Below, piece after piece: positions 32,429-40,310 of a stretch of 64,000 nt of DNA. This DNA is from Bacillota bacterium (GTDB lineage Bacteria; Bacillota; Bacilli; Paenibacillales; NBRC-103111), in contig JAEWGW010000003.1 of NCBI GenBank assembly GCA_023388055.1, positions 186,001 to 250,000 on the forward strand, read 5' to 3'. Positions within the stretch are counted from its first letter, which is position 1. Every line of letters starts with the position of its first letter. The position numbers and the translations under genes were made by a program. Below the pieces are notes generated by a model. That model did not search any database. It had not been told where the DNA came from and saw only the letters and a program-made list of their open reading frames with translations.

Positions 32429-33338
32429 CACCCCCATGTATAATGGACAGAAAATAATCCTCCAGCGACCCTGTTTTCTTATAAATGGAATCGATGACGA
32501 CGTCGTGCAGAACCAAGGCTTTCATCAAATCATTCTGAGGCACGCGGCAATCGTAAACCCGGATTTGCCCGCCATCAATGACACGGATATTGGTTATCTG
32601 GAATTGCTTCTCCAGGACATAAGCGGCTTTGCTGCATTCCTGAGTTGTAATTTCGATATACTCCGTGTTCTGCCGCGTTATATGCTCCATAGGAACCTCC
32701 TGAAGCAGCTTTCCGTCATTCATCACAGCAATCGTATCCGCGATCAGCTCGATCTCTCCGAGAATATGACTGGAAACAAGAATCGTCATGCCGAACTGCT
32801 TGGACAGTATGCTGAATAACTCCCGCATCTCCTTAATGCCTACCGGGTCAAGGCCATTGGTCGGCTCATCCAGAATGAGCAGCTCGGGTTTGGTCGTGAT
32901 GGCTCTTGCTAAACCCAGGCGCTGCTTCATCCCCAATGAAAACTCCTTGACCGGCTTCTTATCGATTGCACTCAGATTCACGAGTTCCAATGCTTCCTTG
33001 ATCGAATTCTTGTTATGGTAGCCCATGTACTCGCAATGCAGCTCCAGGTTTTCACGGGCCGTCATTTTATCATAGAAGATAGGGGTCTCAATGATCATCC
33101 CCATCCGCCCCAAATGTCTGTATGATGTGTCCGTGATTCGCTCACCGAATAATTCGATTTCACCGGCAGTGGGCTTTACCAGGTTGGTGATCATTTTCAT
33201 AACGGTTGTTTTGCCTGCCCCATTGGGTCCAAGCATGCCATAAATTTCACCTTGCTTTACACTCATGCTAACATTCGAAACTGCCTCTTTTCCCCCATAC
33301 GTTCGTGTCAGTTGGTGGGTCTTTACGATATGAACCAT
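32415..33338 (-). CDS. ABC transporter ATP-binding protein (BcrA-like)
   Basis: A 307-residue ATPase. The Walker A motif is GPNGAGKTT near residue 38, the signature FSLGMKQRLGLARA, Walker B LLILDEPTNGLDP, and the H-loop VSSH. About 90 residues after the core (from QNTEYIEITT) match the accessory C-terminal region of BcrA-type immunity ATPases. It is the first gene of the transporter pair and is preceded by the two-component genes (kinase stop 33421), which probably regulate it in response to a peptide antibiotic. Confidence 0.86.
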   Translation of the reverse strand: MVHIVKTHQLTRTYGGKEAVSNVSMSVKQGEIYGMLGPNGAGKTTVMKMITNLVKPTAGEIELFGERITDTSYRHLGRMGMIIETPIFYDKMTARENLELHCEYMGYHNKNSIKEALELVNLSAIDKKPVKEFSLGMKQRLGLARAITTKPELLILDEPTNGLDPVGIKEMRELFSILSKQFGMTILVSSHILGEIELIADTIAVMNDGKLLQEVPMEHITRQNTEYIEITTQECSKAAYVLEKQFQITNIRVIDGGQIRVYDCRVPQNDLMKALVLHDVVIDSIYKKTGSLEDYFLSIIHGGDVVV

Positions 33339-33420
33339 CAGACAGCCTCCCCTTTGGATTTCTTATCTATAGGGTACATGTCAGTGTCTGCTTTTTTCTT
33401 ACCCGTTTCTTACATATTTC

Positions 33421-34362
33421 TTAAGTCGTGTAGGTGATTCGTTTCAATTTGACCGTAAACACCGTTTTTTCGTAGGGTCTGCTGTGCACATACACCGTCC
33501 CGCCCTGCGCCTCGGCCAAACGCTTCGTAATCGTCAGACCCAGCCCGCTGCCTTGATACGATTGATTGCGTGAGTCCTCCAGCGTGTACATCCGTTCAAA
33601 CACCCGGTCCTGATGCAGCTCATCGATCCCTTTTCCCCGATCCCATATATCCACATATACAAATTGTTCGTCGCTTCGCAGCTCAAGTCCTATCGTCTTA
33701 CCCTCGCCGCCGTGATGGATGGCGTTGGTAATCAGATTGTTGAGGATACGGTCAAGCGCCTCTTCATTCCCCCACGCCAGCAAAGGTTTATCCGGGAGGT
33801 GGATGACCACCGAAAACCCTTCAACTGACAGGATATCGTAAAAGGCTAATATATTTTTCTCGCAAATTTCGTTCATATGCACCCGGGATAGGGGAATAGG
33901 CTTGTCCCCCGATTCAATCCTGGCCAAATCGAAAAATTGCTGGATTAACCCCAACACATCATTTCCCTTGGCCTCCAGCTTGGACAGCAGCACGCTTCGT
34001 TCTTCCGGGGACATGCCCGGGTCCAGGTTCAGGATTTGAACATATCCGAGCAGAACGGTAAGCGGCGTTTTCAAATCATGGGAAATGTTCGAAATCATCC
34101 TCCGGATGGACTGCTCCATCTTCACAAAATCCGCCGCTACCTGCTGGTTATGCTCAAGCAGCCGGTTGATTTCGATCAGGAACGGAATCAATGCCGCATC
34201 ATCCGTAAAAAACAGCAGCTTCTCATTGGAGCCTCCGGTGATGATTTCGTTTAATCGGCGGTGAATGGTCTCCAAACTGGAGCTTCTCTTCCGAATCGCC
34301 AGATGCTGGATGGCAATAACCGCGGCCAATACAAGGACAACGATAACCAGGACGATAACCAT
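33421..34362 (-). CDS. Sensor histidine kinase with minimal sensor region
   Basis: A 313-residue kinase when read from the ATG at 34362, two bases after the regulator stop; the ATG at 34374 is also possible. It has one N-terminal helix (MVIVLVIVVLVLAAVIAI), a short linker, HisKA with SNISHDLKTPLTVLLGYVQI (phospho-His H95), and HATPase with a GKTIGLELR...DRGKGI...GSGLGLTI region. There is no extracellular domain, so it probably senses a signal within the membrane or through the ABC transporter, as in intramembrane kinases tied to antibiotic-peptide resistance. It is coupled to the upstream response regulator. Confidence 0.85.
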   Translation of the reverse strand: MVIVLVIVVLVLAAVIAIQHLAIRKRSSSLETIHRRLNEIITGGSNEKLLFFTDDAALIPFLIEINRLLEHNQQVAADFVKMEQSIRRMISNISHDLKTPLTVLLGYVQILNLDPGMSPEERSVLLSKLEAKGNDVLGLIQQFFDLARIESGDKPIPLSRVHMNEICEKNILAFYDILSVEGFSVVIHLPDKPLLAWGNEEALDRILNNLITNAIHHGGEGKTIGLELRSDEQFVYVDIWDRGKGIDELHQDRVFERMYTLEDSRNQSYQGSGLGLTITKRLAEAQGGTVYVHSRPYEKTVFTVKLKRITYTT

Positions 34363-34363
34363 G

Positions 34364-35077
34364 TCAATGAACATCCCACTTGTAGCCAATTCCCCACAGC
34401 GTCTTGATGTAGCGGGGTTCGGAGGGATCATCCTCCAGTTTTTCACGCAAACGCCGAATGTGGACATTGATGACATTATCGTCGCCGTAATAGTTTTCCT
34501 GCCAGATGAAGCTGTACAGCTGTGCCTTGGTAAACACACGATTCGGGTTTTTAACAAACAGCTTCAGAATCTCAAATTCCTTAGCCGTCAGCTTCAAATC
34601 TGCACCATTCTTCGACGCGGCGTAATTGTCCAAATCGATACGCAGCGCTCCGATCTCAAGTACTCTGGGGATCGGGAGTGTCTTCCCGGCATCCGCGCCT
34701 GCGTTTGAATAGACCGTAGCCCGGCGGATCGCCGCTTTAATCCGGGCCGACACCTCGATCAGAGAAAACGGCTTGGCGATATAATCGTCGGCACCAAAAC
34801 CCAGTCCCAGTGCTTTATCTACTTCGCTATCCTTGGCCGACATAATGAGGACCGGTACGGAGCTGATCTCCCGAATGTGCTTAATCACTTCGATGCCATC
34901 CATCTTCGGCATCATAATATCCACCATCACGATATCAAACCCACGTTTCCGGAACAGCTCCATGCCATCCAGCCCGTTAAACGCCGTCGATACCGCATAC
35001 CCCTCTTTGGTCAGATAGCTCTGCAGGATTTCAACAATTTGAACATCATCCTCAATCAGCAAGATGTTGTGCGGCAT
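34364..35077 (-). CDS. OmpR-family response regulator
   Basis: A 237-residue regulator. The receiver domain has acidic pocket E9/D10/D11, phosphoacceptor D53 (IVMVDIMMPKMDG) and K near 102. The winged-helix DNA-binding domain (about 138-235) has LTAKEFEILKLFVKNPNRVFT and VHIRRLREKLEDDP. It is the first gene of the regulator-kinase-ATPase-permease unit, which is the usual order of peptide-antibiotic resistance modules. Direct targets are inferred to be the adjoining ABC genes. Confidence 0.88.
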   Translation of the reverse strand: MPHNILLIEDDVQIVEILQSYLTKEGYAVSTAFNGLDGMELFRKRGFDIVMVDIMMPKMDGIEVIKHIREISSVPVLIMSAKDSEVDKALGLGFGADDYIAKPFSLIEVSARIKAAIRRATVYSNAGADAGKTLPIPRVLEIGALRIDLDNYAASKNGADLKLTAKEFEILKLFVKNPNRVFTKAQLYSFIWQENYYGDDNVINVHIRRLREKLEDDPSEPRYIKTLWGIGYKWDVH

Positions 35078-35174
35078 GTTATGCTCCCCCTTTACTGCTA
35101 TAAGGAGATTATACTTGATCGTGGGGCAAATGAGTAAGGAGCACCCTGCTTTTCCCGCGGCAGGAAAACAGGCA

Positions 35175-35216
35175 TAAAAAAGCCGAGCAAATCCAGGAAC
35201 ACCCCTGGATTTGCTC
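35175..35216 (-). terminator. Terminator of the AraC gene
   Basis: GAGCAAATCCAGG (35185-35197) pairs perfectly with CCTGGATTTGCTC (35204-35216). On the minus strand GGCTTTTTT follows. It lies 76 bp past the AraC stop. Confidence 0.9.
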
Positions 35217-35291
35217 GTGTTTGAAGATATTAAAGTTTTTGGCTTAAGATGTCACGATTATAGGGGTCTTTATCCAGCTAGTTGGCCAGCT

Positions 35292-36200
35292 CTAACATTT
35301 TCTAAATTGATTCGGAGACAATCCAGTCCGGGATTTAAAAAACTTAGAAAAATTAGCCGGATATTCGAAACCAAGCTTATATGCAATATTAGAAATCGGT
35401 TCTGAAGTACCCGATAGCAAGTTTTTTGCATGATTGATAATCTGATAATGAATATGCTCTTGTGTACTTTTTCCTGTTTCTTTCTTTAGCAGATCACTTA
35501 AATAATTTGTTGAATACCCCATTTCTTTCGCAAGCTCCTTAACACTGGGTATACCGTTCTCCCCTAGAATATGCAAGGTAAAGCTTTCTTTTAATAATTG
35601 CTCAAATCTTTCCACCACATCTTTATGAATTGTTCTTCTGGTAATAAATTGTCTCCCATAGAATCGTTGAGCATAGTTAAGCAATACTTCAAGATTGGAT
35701 ACAATTAAGCCCGACGAGTATATATCTATATTCTGGCTGAACTCTTCAATGAGGATATGCACTATTCTGGTTACAATTTCCTTCTCCTTCTCTGATAAAT
35801 GAAGGGCCTCACTAGCTGCATAAGAAAAGAAAGAATACTCATCCATTTTGCTTCCTAATGAACTTTTTCTAATCAAATCCGGATGAAAACAGAGCATCCA
35901 GCCTTCCGAACCGCTATCACCCGGATCGTAGTCAACCGTCAACAGCTGTTCCGGCGCCACGAAGATCATGCTTCCTTCACTAAAATCATAATAGCGACGT
36001 CCATATTTGATATCGAAATTCTCACCGTTCTTTAATGATATTGTATAAAATCCGTTGATAAAGCGTCTGTTCTGGTACACCATCCCCGGTTTAAATTTAT
36101 TTAGTTCTATACATGTTATCAGAGGATGTTTAGGTTTATCATACCCCAAAAACTCATGTAACGAAGAGATTGAATCAATCCTGATCATTTCGTTCATCAT
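35292..36200 (-). CDS. AraC-family transcriptional regulator
   Basis: A 302-residue regulator. A cupin-like N-terminal half (FINGFYTISLKNGENFDIKYGRRYYDFSEGSMIFVAPEQLL) is followed by the two helix-turn-helix motifs: VKELAKEMGYSTNYLSDLLKKETG and ISNIAYKLGFEYPANFSKFFKSRTGLSP. The gene is distinctly AT-richer than the flanking glmS and kinase genes, and so is the SDR gene 82 bp upstream; the pair looks horizontally acquired. AAAGGGTG precedes clustered ATG codons (36200, 36197, 36188), so the exact start is uncertain. It probably regulates the SDR gene. Confidence 0.85.
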   Translation of the reverse strand: MMNEMIRIDSISSLHEFLGYDKPKHPLITCIELNKFKPGMVYQNRRFINGFYTISLKNGENFDIKYGRRYYDFSEGSMIFVAPEQLLTVDYDPGDSGSEGWMLCFHPDLIRKSSLGSKMDEYSFFSYAASEALHLSEKEKEIVTRIVHILIEEFSQNIDIYSSGLIVSNLEVLLNYAQRFYGRQFITRRTIHKDVVERFEQLLKESFTLHILGENGIPSVKELAKEMGYSTNYLSDLLKKETGKSTQEHIHYQIINHAKNLLSGTSEPISNIAYKLGFEYPANFSKFFKSRTGLSPNQFRKC

Positions 36201-36282
36201 ATCACCCTTTTATTATTACCAATAATGTGTACTCTTTGATGATTTTAATTCTTTTTGCTTTGAACAAATGCTCTGCTTTAGG

Positions 36283-37182
36283 TTAAAACTTAATTCCCGT
36301 CATTTCCTCTGAACGTTTCCATAATTCTCTGGAAATAGTTTCATCATAGGATAGTTTGTTAGATGTGTGTGCAACGGGATACCCTCTCATATGCATTACT
36401 CCTGATGGTCCATAAAACTCCCCGGCTTTTGCCTCTTCATCAAAAGCAGCTCTAAGGGTAGGTAAAACCCCCATATGCACACGCTGCGCAAAAAACTTAT
36501 TCATTCCACTCATGAGAGCCGAGTGTCTCTGTAAGGCTGTAGCTGTCCAACCCGGATGTGCAGCCGTGATTCTTGGATGATCACCTTTTTTATTTAACCT
36601 TCTTGCAAGCTCATACGTAAAGTAAAGATTTGCTAATTTGCTGTCACCATACGCTTTCTGCGTATCATATTTTCTCGTTTCCCAGTTCAAATCTTCAAAA
36701 TTGAGATTTCCCATCGTATGACCTAAACTGGATAGTACGACAATTCTTGATCCTTCTGTCTTTTTCAAAAGCGGCATGAGTAAACCAGTTAACGCAAAGT
36801 GCCCTAAATGATTGGTTCCGAACTGGTTCTCAAACCCGTCAACCGTTTTGGAGTAAGGAGGAAACATAATTCCTGCATTATTAATCAGTATATCCAACCG
36901 ATCATAGTCTTCCATTAATAAATTTGCAAAAGCTCCAATAGAACTCAGATTGGATAAGTCTAATTTTCTAACGTCAATATCAGCATTTTTGAATTCCTTC
37001 TTGATTTCATGTACAACTTCTTTACCTTTATCTATATTTCTTACAGCCATAATAACCTTGGCGTTCTTACCAGCAATGACTTTTACTGCCTCTTTACCAA
37101 TACCGCTCGTTGAACCTGTTACAATAATAACCTTTCCTTTTTGATCACGTATTTTGGTTGCATCCCAGTGCTGTTTACTCAT
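36283..37182 (-). CDS. Short-chain dehydrogenase/reductase
   Basis: A 299-residue SDR. The NAD(P)-binding motif is VTGSTSGIGKEAV (about 21-33), followed by NNAGIMFPP, then VVLSSLGH (Ser) and Y-G-D-S-K (catalytic Tyr/Lys). AGGAGA lies 7 bases before the ATG. It belongs to the retinol-dehydrogenase-like SDRs, as does the gene at 1260-2102, but the two are clearly different in sequence and base composition. It is AT-rich like the AraC gene after it. The substrate is unknown. Confidence 0.85.
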   Translation of the reverse strand: MSKQHWDATKIRDQKGKVIIVTGSTSGIGKEAVKVIAGKNAKVIMAVRNIDKGKEVVHEIKKEFKNADIDVRKLDLSNLSSIGAFANLLMEDYDRLDILINNAGIMFPPYSKTVDGFENQFGTNHLGHFALTGLLMPLLKKTEGSRIVVLSSLGHTMGNLNFEDLNWETRKYDTQKAYGDSKLANLYFTYELARRLNKKGDHPRITAAHPGWTATALQRHSALMSGMNKFFAQRVHMGVLPTLRAAFDEEAKAGEFYGPSGVMHMRGYPVAHTSNKLSYDETISRELWKRSEEMTGIKF

Positions 37183-37257
37183 TATTCGTCTCCTGCCCTT
37201 CTATCCATTTATTTGCTTCAACTCACATCGAATCATTTATTCATTACGATTAAGATA

Positions 37258-37395
37258 CTATTGATCAACAGTTTCGTACATATACGCATCCACTGAGGAT
37301 TTATCCGAATCCCTGCAATATTTGAAAATGGGAATTGTTCGTTTGACGATCAATGTATTAATTTTTTCACGGTTGAGATCAATCTCTTTTCTCAT
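37258..37395 (-). CDS. Possible 45-residue ORF upstream of the SDR gene
   Basis: An ATG at 37395 opens a 45-codon frame (MRKEIDLNREKINTLIVKR and onward, ending YMYETVDQ). It has no Shine-Dalgarno and matches no family I know. It could be a short regulator fragment or chance. The codons look coding-like (Lys/Glu/Ile-rich, AT-rich) and it lies directly after a 15-bp palindrome. The rest of 37183-37571 contains only that palindrome and the glmS terminator. Confidence 0.25.
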   Translation of the reverse strand: MRKEIDLNREKINTLIVKRTIPIFKYCRDSDKSSVDAYMYETVDQ

Positions 37396-37401
37396 GGCTT
37401 C

Positions 37402-37416
37402 ACGCTACAGTAGCGT
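37402..37416. promoter_or_regulatory. 15-bp palindrome, candidate regulator binding site
   Basis: ACGCTACAGTAGCGT is a perfect odd-length palindrome 220 bp upstream of the SDR start and just before the small ORF. It resembles operators of MerR-type or dimeric regulators, but no such regulator gene is adjacent. Confidence 0.4.
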
Positions 37417-37444
37417 TCACCTTGCACACTCTCCTTCAAATTGC

Positions 37445-37481
37445 AAAAAAGCCCCGATGTCAAGATCATCGGGACTTTTTT
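37445..37481. terminator. Terminator of glmS (bidirectional)
   Basis: AAAAAAGCCCCGATG and CATCGGGACTTTTTT form a 15-bp stem with one mismatch and T-runs on both strands. It lies 91 bp after the glmS stop. Confidence 0.85.
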
Positions 37482-37571
37482 GAGCATTATTACTAAGAAC
37501 AACAATCTATTTTATTTTTGAGAACTAAACTTTAATGTAATGAATCAATTGCTATCTCAACCTTCTACCTC

Positions 37572-39401
37572 TTACTCCACCGTAACGCTCTTCGCCAGGT
37601 TACGGGGCTTATCAACATCATGGCCCAGGGCCAGGGAGGCGTAGTAGGCCAGCAGCTGCAGCGGCACGACGGAGAGGGCCGGGGTGAGCAGGCTGACGGT
37701 GCGCGGGATACTGAATACTTGGTCCACTGCTTTGGGCAGCTCCTCGTGGCCTTCTTGGCCGAGGCCTAGGACGTGGGCGCCGCGGGCTTTGACTTCCTTG
37801 ACGTTGCTGACGGTTTTTTCGAAGAGGTCCTCCTGCACCGCCAACGCGATGACCGGAACGCCTTCTTCGATCAATGCCAGGGTGCCGTGCTTCAGCTCAC
37901 CCGCCGGGTAGGCTTCCGAGTGAATGTAGGAAATTTCCTTCAGCTTCAGGGAGCCTTCCAAGGCAACGGCATAATCCACGCCGCGGCCGATGAAGAACAG
38001 GTCCTTGTGCTTGGCGATTTCCTCGGCGTACACCTTGATTTCCTCGCCGCGGGCCAGGATGCTCTCTACCTGCTCCGGCAGCTGCTTCATGGCAGTAATG
38101 GTTTCGGTAATCATCTCTGCTGATTGAGTACCCAGAGTTTGCGCCAGGAACAGAGAGAACAGGGAGAACGCGATCAGCTGGGACGTATACGCCTTGGTGG
38201 AGGCTACGGCGATTTCCGGACCGGCCCAGGTGACGATGACACTGTCGGCTTCACGGGCTACTGAGCTGCCTACCACGTTGGTGATGGCCAGCACATGGGC
38301 GCCGTTGCGTTTGGCTTCGCGCAGAGCAGCCAGAGTGTCGGCGGTTTCCCCGGACTGGCTTACCACGATGACCAGAGTGTCCTTGGTGATAATCGGGCTG
38401 CGGTAGCGGTATTCGGAGGCCACATCGGTTTCCACCGGAATGCGGGCCAATTGCTCGATCATATTTTTGCCGACCAGACCTGCATGATAAGCGGTGCCGC
38501 AGGCCACGATATGAATCCGGCTGATGCCCTTGATTTGCTCGGCGGTCAGCTTCAATTCCGGCAGCTGAATGGCGGTGCCCTCGTCGTTCAGACGGGCTCC
38601 CATGGTGTCACGGTACGCCTTCGGCTGCTCGTGAATTTCCTTCAGCATGAAGTGATCGAATCCGGCTTTTTCAGCGGTAGTAATGTCCCAATCGACATGG
38701 AATAATTCCCGGGAAATAAAGTTCCCCTCGATTGTCATCAATTCGACGCCGTCTTTTGTCAGAAGAGCCATTTCGCCGTCGTTCAAAATATACACGTTCC
38801 GGGTATGCTCCAGGATCGCCGGAATGTCGGAGCCAATGAAGTTTTCCCCTTCACCTACACCGATAATCAGCGGGCTGGCCAGACGCACAGCCACCAGCTT
38901 CTCCGGCTCATATTCGGTCAGAACACCCAGAGCGAAGGCGCCGCGCATACGGGAAACGGCCTTTTGCACAGCCTTTACAATATCCCCTTCATACAAGGAA
39001 GCGATCAGATGGGCAATGACCTCTGTATCGGTTTCGGAGACAAAGTTGGCGCCACCTGCGATCAGCTCATCCTTCAATGTCATGTAGTTTTCGATGATAC
39101 CGTTATGCACCACAGAAAACTTATGGGCGTTGTCCGTATGGGGATGGGAGTTTACGTCCGAGGGTTTGCCGTGAGTGGCCCAGCGGGTATGGCCGATCCC
39201 GATGGAACCGTGAAGCGGCTGCTCTCCCAGTGCGGATTCCAGCACAGCCAGACGGCCCTTGGTTTTGCGGACCTCCAGCCCGTTCGTCGTGAATACGGCT
39301 ACTCCTGCGGAGTCATAACCCCGATACTCCAGCTTCTTCAGTCCTTCGATGAGAATATCCTGGGAATCCCGTTTTCCTACATAACCTACAATACCGCACA
39401 T
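37572..39401 (-). CDS. glmS: Glutamine-fructose-6-phosphate aminotransferase (isomerising)
   Basis: A 609-residue enzyme making glucosamine-6-phosphate from fructose-6-P and glutamine, the entry to UDP-GlcNAc for wall synthesis. The N-terminal MCGIVGYVGKRDSQ exposes Cys as glutaminase nucleophile after Met removal. GHTRWATHGKPSDVNSHPH and the HNGIIENY segment belong to the glutaminase domain (1 to about 225). The two SIS isomerase domains carry VACGTAYHAG, VSQSGETADTLAA and SEAYPAGELKHGTLALIEEG. It ends in DVDKPRNLAKSVTVE as expected. The ATG at 39401 has GGAGG 8 bases upstream. Its 5' leader contains a glmS ribozyme, so expression should fall as GlcN6P rises. Confidence 0.96.
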   Translation of the reverse strand: MCGIVGYVGKRDSQDILIEGLKKLEYRGYDSAGVAVFTTNGLEVRKTKGRLAVLESALGEQPLHGSIGIGHTRWATHGKPSDVNSHPHTDNAHKFSVVHNGIIENYMTLKDELIAGGANFVSETDTEVIAHLIASLYEGDIVKAVQKAVSRMRGAFALGVLTEYEPEKLVAVRLASPLIIGVGEGENFIGSDIPAILEHTRNVYILNDGEMALLTKDGVELMTIEGNFISRELFHVDWDITTAEKAGFDHFMLKEIHEQPKAYRDTMGARLNDEGTAIQLPELKLTAEQIKGISRIHIVACGTAYHAGLVGKNMIEQLARIPVETDVASEYRYRSPIITKDTLVIVVSQSGETADTLAALREAKRNGAHVLAITNVVGSSVAREADSVIVTWAGPEIAVASTKAYTSQLIAFSLFSLFLAQTLGTQSAEMITETITAMKQLPEQVESILARGEEIKVYAEEIAKHKDLFFIGRGVDYAVALEGSLKLKEISYIHSEAYPAGELKHGTLALIEEGVPVIALAVQEDLFEKTVSNVKEVKARGAHVLGLGQEGHEELPKAVDQVFSIPRTVSLLTPALSVVPLQLLAYYASLALGHDVDKPRNLAKSVTVE

Positions 39402-39629
39402 ATATATTTCCTCCAATTGTTTTAAGTTTTCATAAGAGCAGAACGGAACAGACCTTCCGATGTCCTTTTTTTCGAGTAAAAGGGCATGATGAAGGCTTCC
39501 CTATACGTCCGGCTTAATCCCGAAACGGGCAGACCTGTCGTGTCTTTACTTATTCCCGTTTTTGACAATGTGAAACCAGGCTCCCCGCACGAATTTTTTT
39601 CGAGGGCGGGGGCTTACCAAACATGGCAA

Positions 39630-39964
39630 CGCTATAAAGCACATCCGTTTCGTCACGGACAGCAAAGTCAATCTCTCTCAAGCATCCTGCTGGAATCTTG
39701 TGCGGCCGGTTGCCCGCGCCGATTTGCCTTCCAGCTTAACGGCCTGGATGCGTACTTTCCTCAGACCGGAAGGTCCCCGCCGAAAAATCCGAACACCTTC
39801 ACCTCGTCAGCTTGCGCCGGTTCAAGACAGTCCAACATCGTACCTCCGCCTTACCAGATCCGACCTGCCGCGGCACCACAGCCACCAGCTCCCGGTCAAA
39901 CCTGTTCTTACAAGGCTACAGCTCCGATCCTCTGCCTTCACCGCGCCCCAAGCTCTGGCGCTTT
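39630..39964 (-). ncRNA. glmS ribozyme: glmS ribozyme (GlcN6P-activated self-cleaving riboswitch)
   Basis: On the minus strand AAAGCGCCAGAGCTTGGGGC (from 39964) matches the cleavage-site region, with cleavage expected before the G at 39961. The conserved core ACGAGGTG lies at 39807-39800 and TTTTTCGGCGGGGAC at 39787-39773, followed by a CCGG pairing segment and 3' hairpins, including one at 39659-39644. These match the catalytic core I know from Bacillus glmS. The distance from cleavage site to ACGAGG (about 155 nt) is larger than in Bacillus, so P1 is extended. The 3' boundary is approximate. The region 39402-39629 is leader without genes; 39965-40200 probably holds the glmS promoter. Confidence 0.85.
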
Positions 39965-40260
39965 GTCCTGCAACAACCCCTACCCCCGCTTTCCTGCTGA
40001 AATGACATATAACCATCTTATTCATTTTCATATCCGGTTGCAACAACTATTTCTCCATGTAAAGCCTTTCAGCTTGGCCCATTTTCCTGGAAGCGCGTAT
40101 TTCGTGCCGTCTGTTTATTTTTGCTCCTGCCCTTCAATTTTGATTATTCTTCCATTGTCGGGGGATTTGGGCATCTTTTCCGATCAAAAATGACGGTTAG
40201 GATCAATACTCACGATTTACGGCCTGCCGGACGGGAGATATGATAAGACCAGTCTTCTTA

Positions 40261-40274
40261 TGTAACCGCTATCA
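40261..40274 (+). promoter_or_regulatory. cre-like catabolite-repression box
   Basis: TGTAACCGCTATCA fits the cre consensus TGWNANCGNTNWCA at every defined position. It lies about 37 bp before the start codon of the CE12-PL11 enzyme. A TATGAT just upstream (about 40237-40242) could be the -10 box, with a weak TTACGG -35 box. Confidence 0.6.
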
Positions 40275-40310
40275 TTTTAAAACCATTTTATAAAGGAGGA
40301 GATGCAATTC

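Noticed and set aside
39486..40193. Plus-strand open frame of about 235 codons upstream of the CE12-PL11 gene
   Set aside because: It lies across the minus-strand glmS ribozyme, has no ribosome binding site, and its translation is Pro/Ser/Arg-rich without any family resemblance.
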